The notes beneath the pieces are model-generated. The model searched no databases, was not told the origin of the DNA, and was given only the letters and a program-made list of their open reading frames with translations. The position numbers and the translations under genes were made by a program. Shown here piece by piece: positions 1-8,558 of a DNA stretch of 64,000 nt; within the stretch, counting starts at the first letter, position 1, and each line of letters opens with the position of its first letter. Origin of the DNA: Candidatus Nitrospira neomarina (GTDB taxonomy: Bacteria > Nitrospirota > Nitrospiria > Nitrospirales > UBA8639); assembly GCF_032051675.1 (NCBI RefSeq), contig NZ_CP116968.1, forward strand, positions 806,001 to 870,000. The letters are read 5' to 3'.

Positions 1-909
1 AATTTATTCGGGCGGGGGTATTTAGCCAGGATCCGGGGGCAGGTAGGAGGACGGCGTACTCTGGGAACTATTACCTTTCGAAATCCGGCTATTTTTGATA
101 CCTTAACCTCCGGCCAGGCTGATTTGTTCAGCTCGCGAACCAATTTCCTGACGTATCTTGAAAAAAAGCAAGGGGCGAATCTGACGTTTGGTCGGGGCTT
201 TTCTGAATACCTGACGGGTACCTTTACTCTTGTAGCTGAAAAAATCAAAATTGATGATGTGGAATCTGATGCCAACGATCTCATTAAAGATCAGGAAGGC
301 ACGCAGTCCACGACCGGGTTCCGTGCCTCTTTATTCAGGGATTCGCGTGATTATTATTTAGACCCCCGTCGTGGCACTCGAATCGGTGTCATCGCGAGTT
401 TTGGAACGGATGTCCTTGGGGGGTCAAATAATTTTTATAGCATGTCGTTGGATGCCATGAAATTTACCCCCTTGCCCTTTTGGGATTTTCGTCATTCCAT
501 TCGGGGACGGATTGGATATGGAGACGGATTTAATGGAGAGGAATTCCCTATTCCTGAGTTTTTTTACGTTGGAGGCATCAACACTGTGCGAGGATTTAAA
601 TTTGGCCGTGCCGGGCCCGTGACCTCCGGCAATGATCCTGAAGGGGGCAATAAACAAATCATTATTAATAATGATTTGATTTTCCCGGTGTTGCCAGATG
701 CCAAGTTGAACGGGGTCATTTTTTTCGATTATGGAAAAGGATTTTCTGAAGGAGATAGTTTAGATTTTGATCTTCGAATGGCTGCAGGCATGGAGGTGAG
801 ATGGATTTCACCATTTGGTCCTCTTCGGGCGGCGTATGGCCGTCCTATAGATGGACCAAAGGATGACAGAAAGTGGGTATTTGAGTTTTCCGTGGGATCG
901 GTCTTTTAG
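1..909 (+). CDS. bamA: Outer membrane protein assembly factor BamA, C-terminal part (5' end outside window)
   Basis: The reading frame is open from base 1, so the first visible codon is internal; about 302 residues of barrel remain. The motif VRGF (bases 586-597) is the hallmark of the BamA/Omp85 loop L6 that sits inside the barrel. The protein ends in Phe (FEFSVGSVF), the usual outer-membrane beta-signal. BamA folds and inserts beta-barrel proteins in the outer membrane; the POTRA repeats must lie upstream. The TAG stop is followed closely by the ompH-like gene, as in the classic bamA-skp order. TamA is the main alternative, but the neighbours (skp, fabZ, lpxA) favour BamA. Confidence 0.93.
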   Translation, partial: NLFGRGYLARIRGQVGGRRTLGTITFRNPAIFDTLTSGQADLFSSRTNFLTYLEKKQGANLTFGRGFSEYLTGTFTLVAEKIKIDDVESDANDLIKDQEGTQSTTGFRASLFRDSRDYYLDPRRGTRIGVIASFGTDVLGGSNNFYSMSLDAMKFTPLPFWDFRHSIRGRIGYGDGFNGEEFPIPEFFYVGGINTVRGFKFGRAGPVTSGNDPEGGNKQIIINNDLIFPVLPDAKLNGVIFFDYGKGFSEGDSLDFDLRMAAGMEVRWISPFGPLRAAYGRPIDGPKDDRKWVFEFSVGSVF

Positions 910-963
910 ATGGGATTTGCAACAAGACCATGCGTGATGGCGAGGGAGAGGAGAGAACATATA

Positions 964-1536
964 ATGAGGAAGATAGGTGTTGGGGGTGTCGGCGGGTGGA
1001 TGACTATGGGAAGTCTGGTTCTGACTTTCGCCTGGGGCTGCACGGCGATAGGGCCAACCAATCCATCGGATCTCCCGGTCGGTGTCGTTGATCCTCAGCG
1101 GATATTGGCTGAAACGGTCAAGGGAAAACGGCTGTCGGATGCGCTGAATGCCTTTATGAAGGATCGGCAGACACTGGTGGAATTAGAGCAAAAGGAATTA
1201 CGTAAGTTGGAAAGTGAATTGATGGCCCAAAGTACGGTGTTGAGTCAGGAGGCCAGAGATCGGAAGGAAGAACAGTTCAGAGAAAAAATGGCCGGATATC
1301 AGCAAAAGGTAGCCGATTTAAACAGAGAAGTCCAAGAAAAACAACGCGAATTGCAAAACGAATTTCGTCTCCAGGTGCAAAAGGTGGTAACGGAAGTTGC
1401 CGGTCAGCGTGGCCTGGGCCTGGTCTTGGAATATGGTGTGAATTCAGGCACGTTGTTTTATCAACCCGGCCTGGATATTTCGACTGAGGTTATTCAGGCA
1501 CTGGATCGGGAGAGCGGAGAAATCCGTATACCCTAG
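964..1536 (+). CDS. OmpH/Skp-family periplasmic chaperone, probably lipid-anchored
   Basis: Skp holds unfolded outer-membrane proteins in the periplasm on their way to BamA. The frame is open from 910, but ATG 964 has a purine-rich Shine-Dalgarno (GGGAGAGGAGAG, 944-955) and starts a normal signal peptide (MRKIGVGG..., hydrophobic stretch, then FAWGC). That Cys could be lipidated, though the lipobox is atypical with Trp at -2. Then come the typical start of the mature OmpH fold (VGVVDPQRIL) and a long Lys/Glu/Gln-rich coiled coil, with a C-terminal strand (GLGLVLEYGVNSGTLFY). About 190 residues, a little longer than E. coli Skp. It follows bamA directly. Family assignment is firm; lipid anchoring is inference. 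Confidence 0.88.
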   Translation: MRKIGVGGVGGWMTMGSLVLTFAWGCTAIGPTNPSDLPVGVVDPQRILAETVKGKRLSDALNAFMKDRQTLVELEQKELRKLESELMAQSTVLSQEARDRKEEQFREKMAGYQQKVADLNREVQEKQRELQNEFRLQVQKVVTEVAGQRGLGLVLEYGVNSGTLFYQPGLDISTEVIQALDRESGEIRIP

Positions 1537-1606
1537 CCAAAGGGTGGCTCATGGTCATTCATAAGGACCAATGGTGTCAGAGTAACATTGAGAGAAAGGG
1601 GTCGGT

Positions 1607-2062
1607 ATGGCTGAGAGCGAGTTAGATATTCTCCAGATTCAGGCATTACTTCCGCACAGGTATCCCTTCTTGTTAGTGGATCGGATCCTTGAATTCGAAG
1701 GTGGGATGCGGATTGTGGGCATTAAAAACGTCACGGCCAATGAACAGTTTTTTCAAGGGCATTTCCCCGGGTACCCCATTATGCCTGGTGTGTTACTTCT
1801 AGAAGTGATGGCACAGGTTGGCGGGGTATTGGCCAGAAAAACGGCGATGGGGACGGGGCGCCCCACCGTTTTTCTCACCGGAATTGAAAAAGCCAAGTTT
1901 CGTCGACCGGTCGTTCCCGGCGATCAATTGCGGGTTGAGGTTGAGGTGATCAGGAGAAAAGATCCATTTTGGAAAATGGCCGGGAAGATCTTGGTCGAAT
2001 CTTCCTTAGTCTGCGAAGCCGAAATGACCGCCATGGTCAAAGTCGAAGAAAGTGAGGCCTAG
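1607..2062 (+). CDS. fabZ: 3-hydroxyacyl-[acyl-carrier-protein] dehydratase FabZ
   Basis: Removes water from (3R)-hydroxyacyl-ACP in type II fatty acid synthesis and competes with LpxA/LpxD for hydroxyacyl-ACP, which explains its place in lipid A clusters. It has the hot-dog fold signatures LLPHRYPFLLVDRI and GHFPGYPIMPGVLLLEVMAQ; His52 and Glu66 are the expected catalytic pair. 151 residues, normal length. ATG 1607 is preceded by an AGAGAAAGGGG ribosome site. It lies directly after ompH with only about 70 bp between, leaving no room for lpxD, which often occupies that place. Confidence 0.96.
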   Translation: MAESELDILQIQALLPHRYPFLLVDRILEFEGGMRIVGIKNVTANEQFFQGHFPGYPIMPGVLLLEVMAQVGGVLARKTAMGTGRPTVFLTGIEKAKFRRPVVPGDQLRVEVEVIRRKDPFWKMAGKILVESSLVCEAEMTAMVKVEESEA

Positions 2063-2133
2063 CTACAGGCAACAGGATTGTTGCGCGAAGTCTGGCTGTA
2101 AATTCATGTTCAACGCAATAAAGTGAGAATTTG

Positions 2134-2943
2134 ATGAATATTCATCCCACAGCAATTGTCCATCCCAAAGCTACAATAGGTGAAGATGTCGTCATCGGGC
2201 CCTATTGTGTCGTGGGTGAACATGTCACGATTGGAGATCAAACCGAATTAGTGGCTCATGTGTGTATAGAGGGGCATACGGACATTGGCCGGTGTTGCCG
2301 GTTTTTTCCATTTGCGTCTATTGGAACCCCTCCGCAGCATTTGCAATATAAAGATGAGCCCACCAGAGTCTGTCTCGGGGATCATAATATTGTTCGTGAG
2401 AATGTGACAATTAATCGAGGGACAGCTTTTGGAAGCGGAGTGACCAGAATCGGGCACCATAATTTTTTCATGGCCTATACTCATGTGGCTCATGATTGTG
2501 AGCTGGGTAATTATATTGTGATGGCCAATGCGGCAAACTTAGCCGGCCATGTCTCCGTGGGCAATTCTGTCGTGATCGGAGGCTTAGTCGGGGTGCACCA
2601 ATATGTACGGATTGGTGAATATGCGATGGTGGGAGGGTGTTCCGCCCTAGGACGGGATGTCCCGCCGTTTGTTCGTGCGGCAGGAGGATATCGTGCACAA
2701 ATGTTTGGGCTGAATACGATCGCGTTGCGACGCCATGGGTTTTCCGGAGCACGCATGAATACCTTAAAGGCCGCATTTGAACTCCTATTCCGACAGGGAC
2801 ATCGCCTGCAAGAAGCCATTAAACTGGCTCGTAACGAGTACGGGGAAAGCACAGACGTCATGACGTTACTCACCTTTCTGGAGAGTACCAGTCGGGGGAT
2901 CTGCCAAGTGTCTTCACGGGAGTTGGATGATGAAGAGGAGTAA
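2134..2943 (+). CDS. lpxA: Acyl-[ACP]--UDP-N-acetylglucosamine O-acyltransferase LpxA
   Basis: First enzyme of lipid A synthesis: transfers an R-3-hydroxyacyl chain from ACP to position 3 of UDP-GlcNAc in the cytoplasm. The N-terminal two thirds are hexapeptide repeats of a left-handed beta-helix (HPTAIVHPKATIGEDVVIGP). The catalytic-His segment is THVAHDCELGN near residue 120, followed by LAGHVSVGNSVVIGG and MVGGCSALGRDVPPF as in LpxA; a helical C-terminal domain follows. Length 269 aa matches the family. A TTG at 2131 is in frame, but ATG 2134 is the better start. A Gfo/Idh oxidoreductase two genes away raises the possibility that the acceptor is a 3-amino sugar nucleotide (see findings). 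Confidence 0.96.
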   Translation: MNIHPTAIVHPKATIGEDVVIGPYCVVGEHVTIGDQTELVAHVCIEGHTDIGRCCRFFPFASIGTPPQHLQYKDEPTRVCLGDHNIVRENVTINRGTAFGSGVTRIGHHNFFMAYTHVAHDCELGNYIVMANAANLAGHVSVGNSVVIGGLVGVHQYVRIGEYAMVGGCSALGRDVPPFVRAAGGYRAQMFGLNTIALRRHGFSGARMNTLKAAFELLFRQGHRLQEAIKLARNEYGESTDVMTLLTFLESTSRGICQVSSRELDDEEE

Positions 2944-2970
2944 GGCCGTAGTTGATTTGGTGCGAAGGGT

Positions 2971-3837
2971 ATGATTTCTCCTGAGCAAGATGAGCGGATT
3001 GGACTGATTGCGGGTAACGGGCGTTTTCCGATTATTTTTGCCGATAATGTCCGGCGGTTGGGGTTTTCGGTTTCCGCCATTGCGCATGTGGGTGAGACAC
3101 TTCCGGAACTTGAATCCCATGTTGATCGCATTCATTGGCTCAAGGTCGGGCAGTTTAGCAAGGCCTTGGCGGCATTAAAGGGTGATGGCATCCGCCAGGC
3201 CGTCATGTTGGGTGGTATCCATAAAACGCATGTTTTCACGGCACTTCGGCCGGACCTCCGGGCCTTGGCCATTTTTAGCCGTTTGAAACATTGGAAGGAT
3301 GATGCGATTCTCAGGGCGGTGGCTGGAGAATTAGAGCGGGAAGGGATTCAGATCCGGGAGTCCACGTTTGGCCTGGAAGGCATTCTGGCGAGAGAGGGCA
3401 ATCTCGCCCATAGGAAACCAACGAGCAAAGAGTGGGACGATATTCAATTTGGTTGGGATACTCTGGAAACCTTGGGTAAGTTAGATATTGGGCAATGTGT
3501 CCTGGTGAAAAATCGGGTGATTGTTGCCGTTGAAGCCGTTGAGGGAACGGATGGGACCATTACTCGTGGAGGGACACTTGGTGGCAAGGGAACCGTGGTG
3601 GTCAAACGCACGAAACCGCACCAGGATCTTCGGTTTGATTTGCCGGCTGTTGGTCCTCAAACCATTCAGTCCATGGTCGCGGTTAAGGCTTCAGTTCTCG
3701 CGATTGAAGCCGGGCGCACGGTCATTCTCGATCGAGAAGAGATGTGTGTAAACGCCAGATCAGCAGGTATCGCGATCGTGGGAATTGCTCCAACAGGCCC
3801 TTTACAGCATGCCGCGTCTTCCGATGCTTCACCATAG
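2971..3837 (+). CDS. lpxI: UDP-2,3-diacylglucosamine diphosphatase LpxI (DUF1009)
   Basis: Hydrolyses UDP-2,3-diacylglucosamine to lipid X, replacing LpxH in many alpha-proteobacteria and other phyla. It begins with the LpxI signature RIGLIAGNGRFPIIFADN, then KVGQFSKALAALK and MLGGIHK. The C-terminal catalytic domain shows VEAVEGTDGTITRGG and KGTVVVKRTKPHQDLRFDLP, with Asp residues expected to bind the metal. 288 aa, slightly over the usual ~275. It lies 27 bp after lpxA, in the position expected between LpxA and LpxB. No LpxH-type phosphoesterase is present in the window, so this is likely the functional hydrolase. Confidence 0.93.
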   Translation: MISPEQDERIGLIAGNGRFPIIFADNVRRLGFSVSAIAHVGETLPELESHVDRIHWLKVGQFSKALAALKGDGIRQAVMLGGIHKTHVFTALRPDLRALAIFSRLKHWKDDAILRAVAGELEREGIQIRESTFGLEGILAREGNLAHRKPTSKEWDDIQFGWDTLETLGKLDIGQCVLVKNRVIVAVEAVEGTDGTITRGGTLGGKGTVVVKRTKPHQDLRFDLPAVGPQTIQSMVAVKASVLAIEAGRTVILDREEMCVNARSAGIAIVGIAPTGPLQHAASSDASP

Positions 3838-3927
3838 TAAGGGGACGGATCCCCCATCGTGGTGTTTCGTGTGGTGTAACTGGAACCGCTGTCTCTATTC
3901 TCCAATTCCGCGACGACCGATCCCTAC

Positions 3928-4884
3928 ATGACACAATCCTTACGAGTTGGGGTGATTGGTGTTGGTCATTTGGGCCGACATCATGCTCGCATATATGGAA
4001 CCCTGCCTTCTGTGACCTTAGTTGGGGTTTCTGATACCGATACCTCACGCGGGCATCTGGTAGCGGATGAATGTAAAGTACCGTATTTTCAGGATGTGGA
4101 CGAGCTGCTGTCTTTGGTCGATGCGGTGAGTGTGGCGGTCCCGACCTCGGCACATGGTGTTGTGGTCACGACATGTTTGCAACGCGGATGCCATGTTCTG
4201 GTCGAGAAGCCAATTGCCAGCCATGTGTGGGAAGGTGAGCAGTTAGTCGAGCTGGCGAAAGTCCGGGGGACCATACTGCAGGTTGGACATATTGAACGAT
4301 TTAATCCGATCGTAGAAGTGATGCGTCCTCTCGTGAGTCAACCTGGCTTTATTGAATGTCACCGTCTAAGTCCTTTTCAGCCTCGAGGAACGGATGTCGA
4401 TGTGGTACGGGATCTCATGATTCATGATTTGGATCTGTTGTTATCCTTAGGGTTGGGTCCTATCCTGCAGGTGGAGGCGAGAGGTATGCCGGTGTTTACC
4501 GATCTGCCCGATATTGCCAATGTGCGGATTTTCTTTGAAAGCGGGTGTCTGGCGAATTTGACTGCCAGCCGCATCTCGACTGGACGCCTGCGAAAGATCA
4601 GAGTCTATCAACGGGATCGCTATCTCTCGGTTGATTTTGGTGGAAAAGAGGCTGTGATGAACACCAGGAGAAGTTTGGAAGGTGGAACGTTTGAAGTTGA
4701 AACGCAACATATCAAGGGTGATGAAGGCGATGCCCTGACTCGTGAATTGGGTTGCTTCGTTCAATCGATTCTGGGAAATCCTTCCGCCCGAGGTGTCTCA
4801 GGAGAAGAAGGGGTGGAAGCTCTGCGAGTCGCAACTCAAGTGGTCTCGCTCATTCAACAACATGCCGGGCACTCGCCACGGTAA
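3928..4884 (+). CDS. Gfo/Idh/MocA-family oxidoreductase in the lipid A cluster (GnnA-like by position)
   Basis: An NAD(P)-dependent sugar dehydrogenase by family. The N-terminal Rossmann fold is clear (VGVIGVGHLGRHHARIYG), then the conserved EKP motif (HVLVEKPIASH) and the C-terminal substrate-side motif MIHDLDLLLSLG with the expected His/Asp. 318 aa, normal length. It lies between lpxI and lpxB, the kind of place where the UDP-GlcNAc 3-dehydrogenase GnnA occurs in organisms that make amide-linked (diamino) lipid A. The partner aminotransferase GnnB is not next to it, so the substrate is not settled; a core or O-chain sugar is also possible. Family assignment is firm, function is inference. 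Confidence 0.85.
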   Translation: MTQSLRVGVIGVGHLGRHHARIYGTLPSVTLVGVSDTDTSRGHLVADECKVPYFQDVDELLSLVDAVSVAVPTSAHGVVVTTCLQRGCHVLVEKPIASHVWEGEQLVELAKVRGTILQVGHIERFNPIVEVMRPLVSQPGFIECHRLSPFQPRGTDVDVVRDLMIHDLDLLLSLGLGPILQVEARGMPVFTDLPDIANVRIFFESGCLANLTASRISTGRLRKIRVYQRDRYLSVDFGGKEAVMNTRRSLEGGTFEVETQHIKGDEGDALTRELGCFVQSILGNPSARGVSGEEGVEALRVATQVVSLIQQHAGHSPR

Positions 4885-4932
4885 TCCGCGTCAGGGCGGA
4901 CTAATTGCTATGAGCGGTCTGTTAGAGTCCCG

Positions 4933-6063
4933 ATGCCAAAAATCTTCTTAGTGACCGGTGAAACATCTGGCGATATTCACGGAGCGCACTTAGCCCTGGC
5001 ACTTCGGGAACTGAATCCCGCTGTGGAATTAATCGGTGTGGGTGGGAGTCGGATGTTGGCAGCCGGGGTCTCGCTTCTTCCCCATGTCAAACGGGTAGAT
5101 GCCATGGGCGTTCCGGGGATCCGGCAGCTCATACAGGGGTGGAAGACCCTACGAACGCTGACTCGTTACCTCCAACGTGAACGGTTTGACGTCATTATCC
5201 TTATCGACAGTCCGGGATTGAATCTTCGCCTGGCCAAGGCCATCGCACAACGGTCATGCAAAATTATCTATTACATTGCCCCTCAGGTGTGGGCATGGGG
5301 AAGCCGTCGTATCACAGTCATTCGAAGAGTGGTCAGCCATGTGTTAGCGATTCTTCCATTCGAAGAGGCCTATTTTCAAAAAGCCGGCATTCCCTGCACG
5401 TATGTTGGCCATCCATTATTGGATGAGCTAAAGCCTGCCTATGATATGGTGCATGAGCGTCAGGAATTAGGTTTGAACAGAGAGGATCTGGTGATCGGTC
5501 TGCTGCCCGGGAGTCGTGTCCGGGAAGTCCGGGAGGTGTTGCCGGCCTTCCTCCGTTCGGTTGAACAGATTCGGAATCAATACCCTAGAGTTCAAGTCCT
5601 TCTTGCGCAAGCGCATTCACTGTCCGATTCGATGATGAATGAGTTCCTTGGACATTGTAGAGAACAGGTCAAGGTAGTCAAAGGTCTGTCCAATGAGGTG
5701 ATGGCGGCGTCAAATCTTTTACTGGTGACCTCTGGGACGGCGACGTTGCAAGCGGCACTGATTGGAACACCGATGGTCGTGGTCTATCGAACATCTCCCT
5801 TGACCTATCATATTGCCAAACGGCTGGTTAAAATTCCTTATATTAGTCTAGTGAATATTTTAGCCGGTCAAGAAATTGTTCCGGAGCTAATACAGGATCG
5901 TATGACCCCGGATGATATCGCCCACGAAGCCTTAGGCATTTTGCAAGACGCTCGCCGCCAACACGACATGACCCAGGCTTTCCACACCATTCGGACTGCT
6001 CTGGGGGGGGCGGGAGCGTCGAAACGGGCTGCAGCATGTATCCTTGCTGAGGCGACCGTATGA
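4933..6063 (+). CDS. lpxB: Lipid-A-disaccharide synthase LpxB
   Basis: A GT19 glycosyltransferase joining lipid X and UDP-2,3-diacylglucosamine into the tetra-acyl disaccharide 1-phosphate at the inner membrane. The start MPKIFLVTGETSGDIHGAHL carries the GE(T/A)SGD motif. It continues with ELIGVGGSRMLAAG, LIDSPGLNLRLAK, YYIAPQVWAWG, HPLLDE and the donor-site region LLPGSR...EV, then TSGTATLQAAL. 376 aa, typical. The 3' end has a G8 run (6003-6010) in the last 20 codons. Its TGA overlaps the msbA start (ATGA), so the two are probably translationally coupled. Confidence 0.96.
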   Translation: MPKIFLVTGETSGDIHGAHLALALRELNPAVELIGVGGSRMLAAGVSLLPHVKRVDAMGVPGIRQLIQGWKTLRTLTRYLQRERFDVIILIDSPGLNLRLAKAIAQRSCKIIYYIAPQVWAWGSRRITVIRRVVSHVLAILPFEEAYFQKAGIPCTYVGHPLLDELKPAYDMVHERQELGLNREDLVIGLLPGSRVREVREVLPAFLRSVEQIRNQYPRVQVLLAQAHSLSDSMMNEFLGHCREQVKVVKGLSNEVMAASNLLLVTSGTATLQAALIGTPMVVVYRTSPLTYHIAKRLVKIPYISLVNILAGQEIVPELIQDRMTPDDIAHEALGILQDARRQHDMTQAFHTIRTALGGAGASKRAAACILAEATV

Positions 6064-7814
6064 AGACCTTCTGGCGAATCGTGTCTTATCTGAAGGGGTA
6101 CCGCCTGCGGTTGCTTGGCGCGTTTGTCTGTTCTGCCGGGGTGGCAGGATTATCAGCGGTCTATGCGTGGCTTGTCCAACCGGTTCTGGATGGAATTTTC
6201 ATTGAGCGCAATCAAGAGATGTTGCTCATCCTTCCGTTGGCTGTCCTGGGTGTCGCAATTTTGAAAGCCTCTTTTGCCTATGGACAGGGTTATCTCATGA
6301 GTTATGTGGGCCACTGGCTGGTGTCCGATATTCGCCAACAATTGTTTATTCATATCGTGCGCCTGCCTATTCGGTTTCACGATGCGAATACGTCAGGACG
6401 GTTGATGGCCAGGGTGATTAGCGATGTCAACGAAATGGCAAATGCCATTCCCAGTGTGTTGAAGGATATCTTTCAACAGGGGCTCACGTTTGTGGCGATG
6501 CTGTCCGTGGTCTTTTATCAAAATTGGAAACTCGCGACGATTGTGTTGGTCGTATTACCCTTCTCTTCATTGGTGTTGATCCGCGTCGGCCGGCGGATTC
6601 GAAAACTTTCAAAGCGTGGTCAGGAATCCATTGGAAGAATGGCTTCCGTCTTAAAAGAAGCGTTTTCCGGTATCAAGATCGTGAAGGCCTACGGTCAGGA
6701 AGAAAAGGAGGCTGACCGATTCTCGTTGACGAATCAAGCCTTTCGGACAGCAAAAGTGAAGTCGTCTCAAACCTCAGCGATGGCCTCTCCACTTCTTGAA
6801 GTCATTGGAGTCTGCGGTGTGGCCTTTATTATCTGGTATGGGGGAGGATTAGTCATTGCCGGAGAGATGAAGCCGGGAGAGTTCTTTTCCTTTTTGGCTG
6901 CCATGTTCATGGCGTATGCCCCTCTCCGGAAAATGTCCGGGGCCAATGAGTCGGTTCAGCGTGCGCTTGCGGGGGCTCAGCGAGTGTTTCAAGTCCTGGA
7001 TCTGGAAAGTGAATTAGCGAAAGACGAGGGCAAAAAAATTCTTCCTCCCATGACGAAAAATTTGGAATTTTCCGGTGTCAACTTCAGGTATGAGGGCTCT
7101 GACGAGGCGGCCTTGCACGGGATCAATTTCACGATCAACGTCGGGGAAGTGGTGGCCTTCGTCGGGGCCAGTGGTAGTGGAAAAACCACTCTCGTGAGTT
7201 TGGTCCCACGGTTTTATCGCCCGACAGAAGGAGCCGTGAAAATTGATGGTGAGGATATTCGCCTGGTTGATCGATCGTCGCTGAGGCGGCAGATTGGCAT
7301 CGTGTCTCAAGAAACCGTGTTATTTGATGATACGATCAGAAATAATATCGCCTATGGCCGTCTGGATGCGAGTGAAGAGGCGGTCATTGAGGCGGCTCGC
7401 GCCGCCTTTGCCTGGGAATTTATTGAGCGGCTCCCTCAGGGGCTGGATACGCTGGTTGGTGAAAATGGACTACGATTATCGGGAGGACAACGTCAACGAC
7501 TCGCGATTGCCAGGGCCATTCTGCGGGATCCCCCGATTCTGATTCTGGACGAGGCGACGTCCGCTCTGGATTCGGAATCTGAGAAGTTGGTGCAAAAAGC
7601 TCTGGCAAATCTGGTAAAAGCCCGAACGACCCTGATCATTGCCCACCGATTGTCCACGGTGCAACATGCCGATCGTATTGTGGTGATGAATCGCGGAAAA
7701 ATTGAAGAGATCGGCACTCATGCCACCTTGCTTCAACAGGGAGGCCTCTATACTCGATTGTATCAAACGCAATTTTTACTAACTCAACCCGAACCGTTAC
7801 CGACGACCTCCTAA
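6060..7814 (+). CDS. msbA: Lipid A export ATP-binding/permease protein MsbA
   Basis: A homodimeric ABC flippase that moves core-lipid A across the inner membrane. The N-terminal half (residues 1-300) has about six transmembrane helices and the coupling region (AYGQEEKEADRF). The C-terminal half is a complete ATPase: Walker A GASGSGKTT, Q-loop IVSQETVLFDDTI, signature LSGGQRQRLAIARAI, Walker B ILILDEATSALDSESE and the switch His in IIAHRLSTVQHADRI. 584 aa matches MsbA (582 in E. coli). ATG 6060 overlaps the lpxB stop by 4 bases. Placement between lpxB and the KDO transferase supports MsbA over a generic exporter. Confidence 0.94.
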   Translation: MKTFWRIVSYLKGYRLRLLGAFVCSAGVAGLSAVYAWLVQPVLDGIFIERNQEMLLILPLAVLGVAILKASFAYGQGYLMSYVGHWLVSDIRQQLFIHIVRLPIRFHDANTSGRLMARVISDVNEMANAIPSVLKDIFQQGLTFVAMLSVVFYQNWKLATIVLVVLPFSSLVLIRVGRRIRKLSKRGQESIGRMASVLKEAFSGIKIVKAYGQEEKEADRFSLTNQAFRTAKVKSSQTSAMASPLLEVIGVCGVAFIIWYGGGLVIAGEMKPGEFFSFLAAMFMAYAPLRKMSGANESVQRALAGAQRVFQVLDLESELAKDEGKKILPPMTKNLEFSGVNFRYEGSDEAALHGINFTINVGEVVAFVGASGSGKTTLVSLVPRFYRPTEGAVKIDGEDIRLVDRSSLRRQIGIVSQETVLFDDTIRNNIAYGRLDASEEAVIEAARAAFAWEFIERLPQGLDTLVGENGLRLSGGQRQRLAIARAILRDPPILILDEATSALDSESEKLVQKALANLVKARTTLIIAHRLSTVQHADRIVVMNRGKIEEIGTHATLLQQGGLYTRLYQTQFLLTQPEPLPTTS

Positions 7815-7833
7815 ATTGAAGGGCGCCGTTTCT

Positions 7834-8558
7834 ATGTTGAATTGGATCAAACTGTCCGTCGCTCCGCCATTGGCCGCACACATGATTCGCATGTTGGGGC
7901 ATACGATGCGTATATCCACTGTCGGTGGGGAAGCCGTGGACGAGTTGTATCGCCAAGGCCGAAAGATCATTATTGCCTTTTGGCATGGCCGTCAGTTGAT
8001 GATGCCGTTGGCCTACCGTGGGCAACAGGCCTCAATTTTGATTAGCCAACATCGGGATGGAGAAATCATCGCGCGAATCATGGGATATTTCGGATTTCAG
8101 TCCATTCGCGGGTCGAGCACACGCGGGGGAATTCGAGCGACCAGGCAATTGTTGAAGGCTGGCCGGAATGGCGGGGATCTGGTTGTGACGCCCGATGGCC
8201 CGAAGGGACCGGCCTGCACGGTACAATCGGGAGTGATTTACCTGGCAAAGGCAACGGGATTGCCCATCATTCCTTTAACCTTTGCCTGCTCAAAAAAAAA
8301 GTTTTTACGAGTTGGGATCGTTTCCAGATACCCTATCCCGGTGGGGTCGGGTTGTTTGTATGGGGCCCACCCATCTGGGTAAGCCAGGATCTTTCGAACG
8401 AGCAGCTGTCCGGTCCGGGGTTGGAGCTGGAAGGTTCGCTGAACCGGCTCACGGCTCAAGCGGAATTGGCTGTTCAGGATTCGGACCCGGTTGAATCATT
8501 TCTCCGCCGAATGTCTTCCCGGAATCTGATTGATATAAATGAGACCTTCGATCGGTGA
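7834..8558 (+). CDS. DUF374 lysophospholipid acyltransferase-like protein, broken by a -1 base frameshift in an A9 tract
   Basis: Resembles the LPLAT-like DUF374 family, often coded beside waaA. Frame 1 (start ATG 7834; TTG 7816 also in frame) shows IIAFWHGRQLMMPLAY, SQHRDGEIIARIMGYFGF, RGSSTRGG and TPDGPKGPACTVQSG, ending at a stop at 8380-8382. The expected C-terminus is in another frame: after the A9 run (8292-8300) it reads VFTSWDRFQIPYPGG, then GLFVWGPPIWVSQD and a helical tail to the TGA at 8558. One extra A restores a single ~242-residue protein, and the tail then overlaps the waaA start by 20 bp, the usual coupling here. Either a sequencing/assembly error, a real mutation, or slippage. 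NodB- or LpxL-type enzymes are less likely. Confidence 0.8.
8292..8300 (+). other. A9 homopolymer at the frameshift point of the DUF374 gene
   Basis: Nine consecutive A preceded by C and followed by GTTTTT. As read, the frame gives SKKKFLRVG and soon stops; with ten A it gives SKKKVFTSWDRF, matching the family. A9 runs are prone to polymerase slippage in replication and transcription and also to base-calling errors. Confidence 0.75.

Noticed and set aside
2511-3131. 206-codon minus-strand frame
   Set aside because: Shadow of lpxA/lpxI; Ser/Arg-rich low-complexity texture, no ribosome site.
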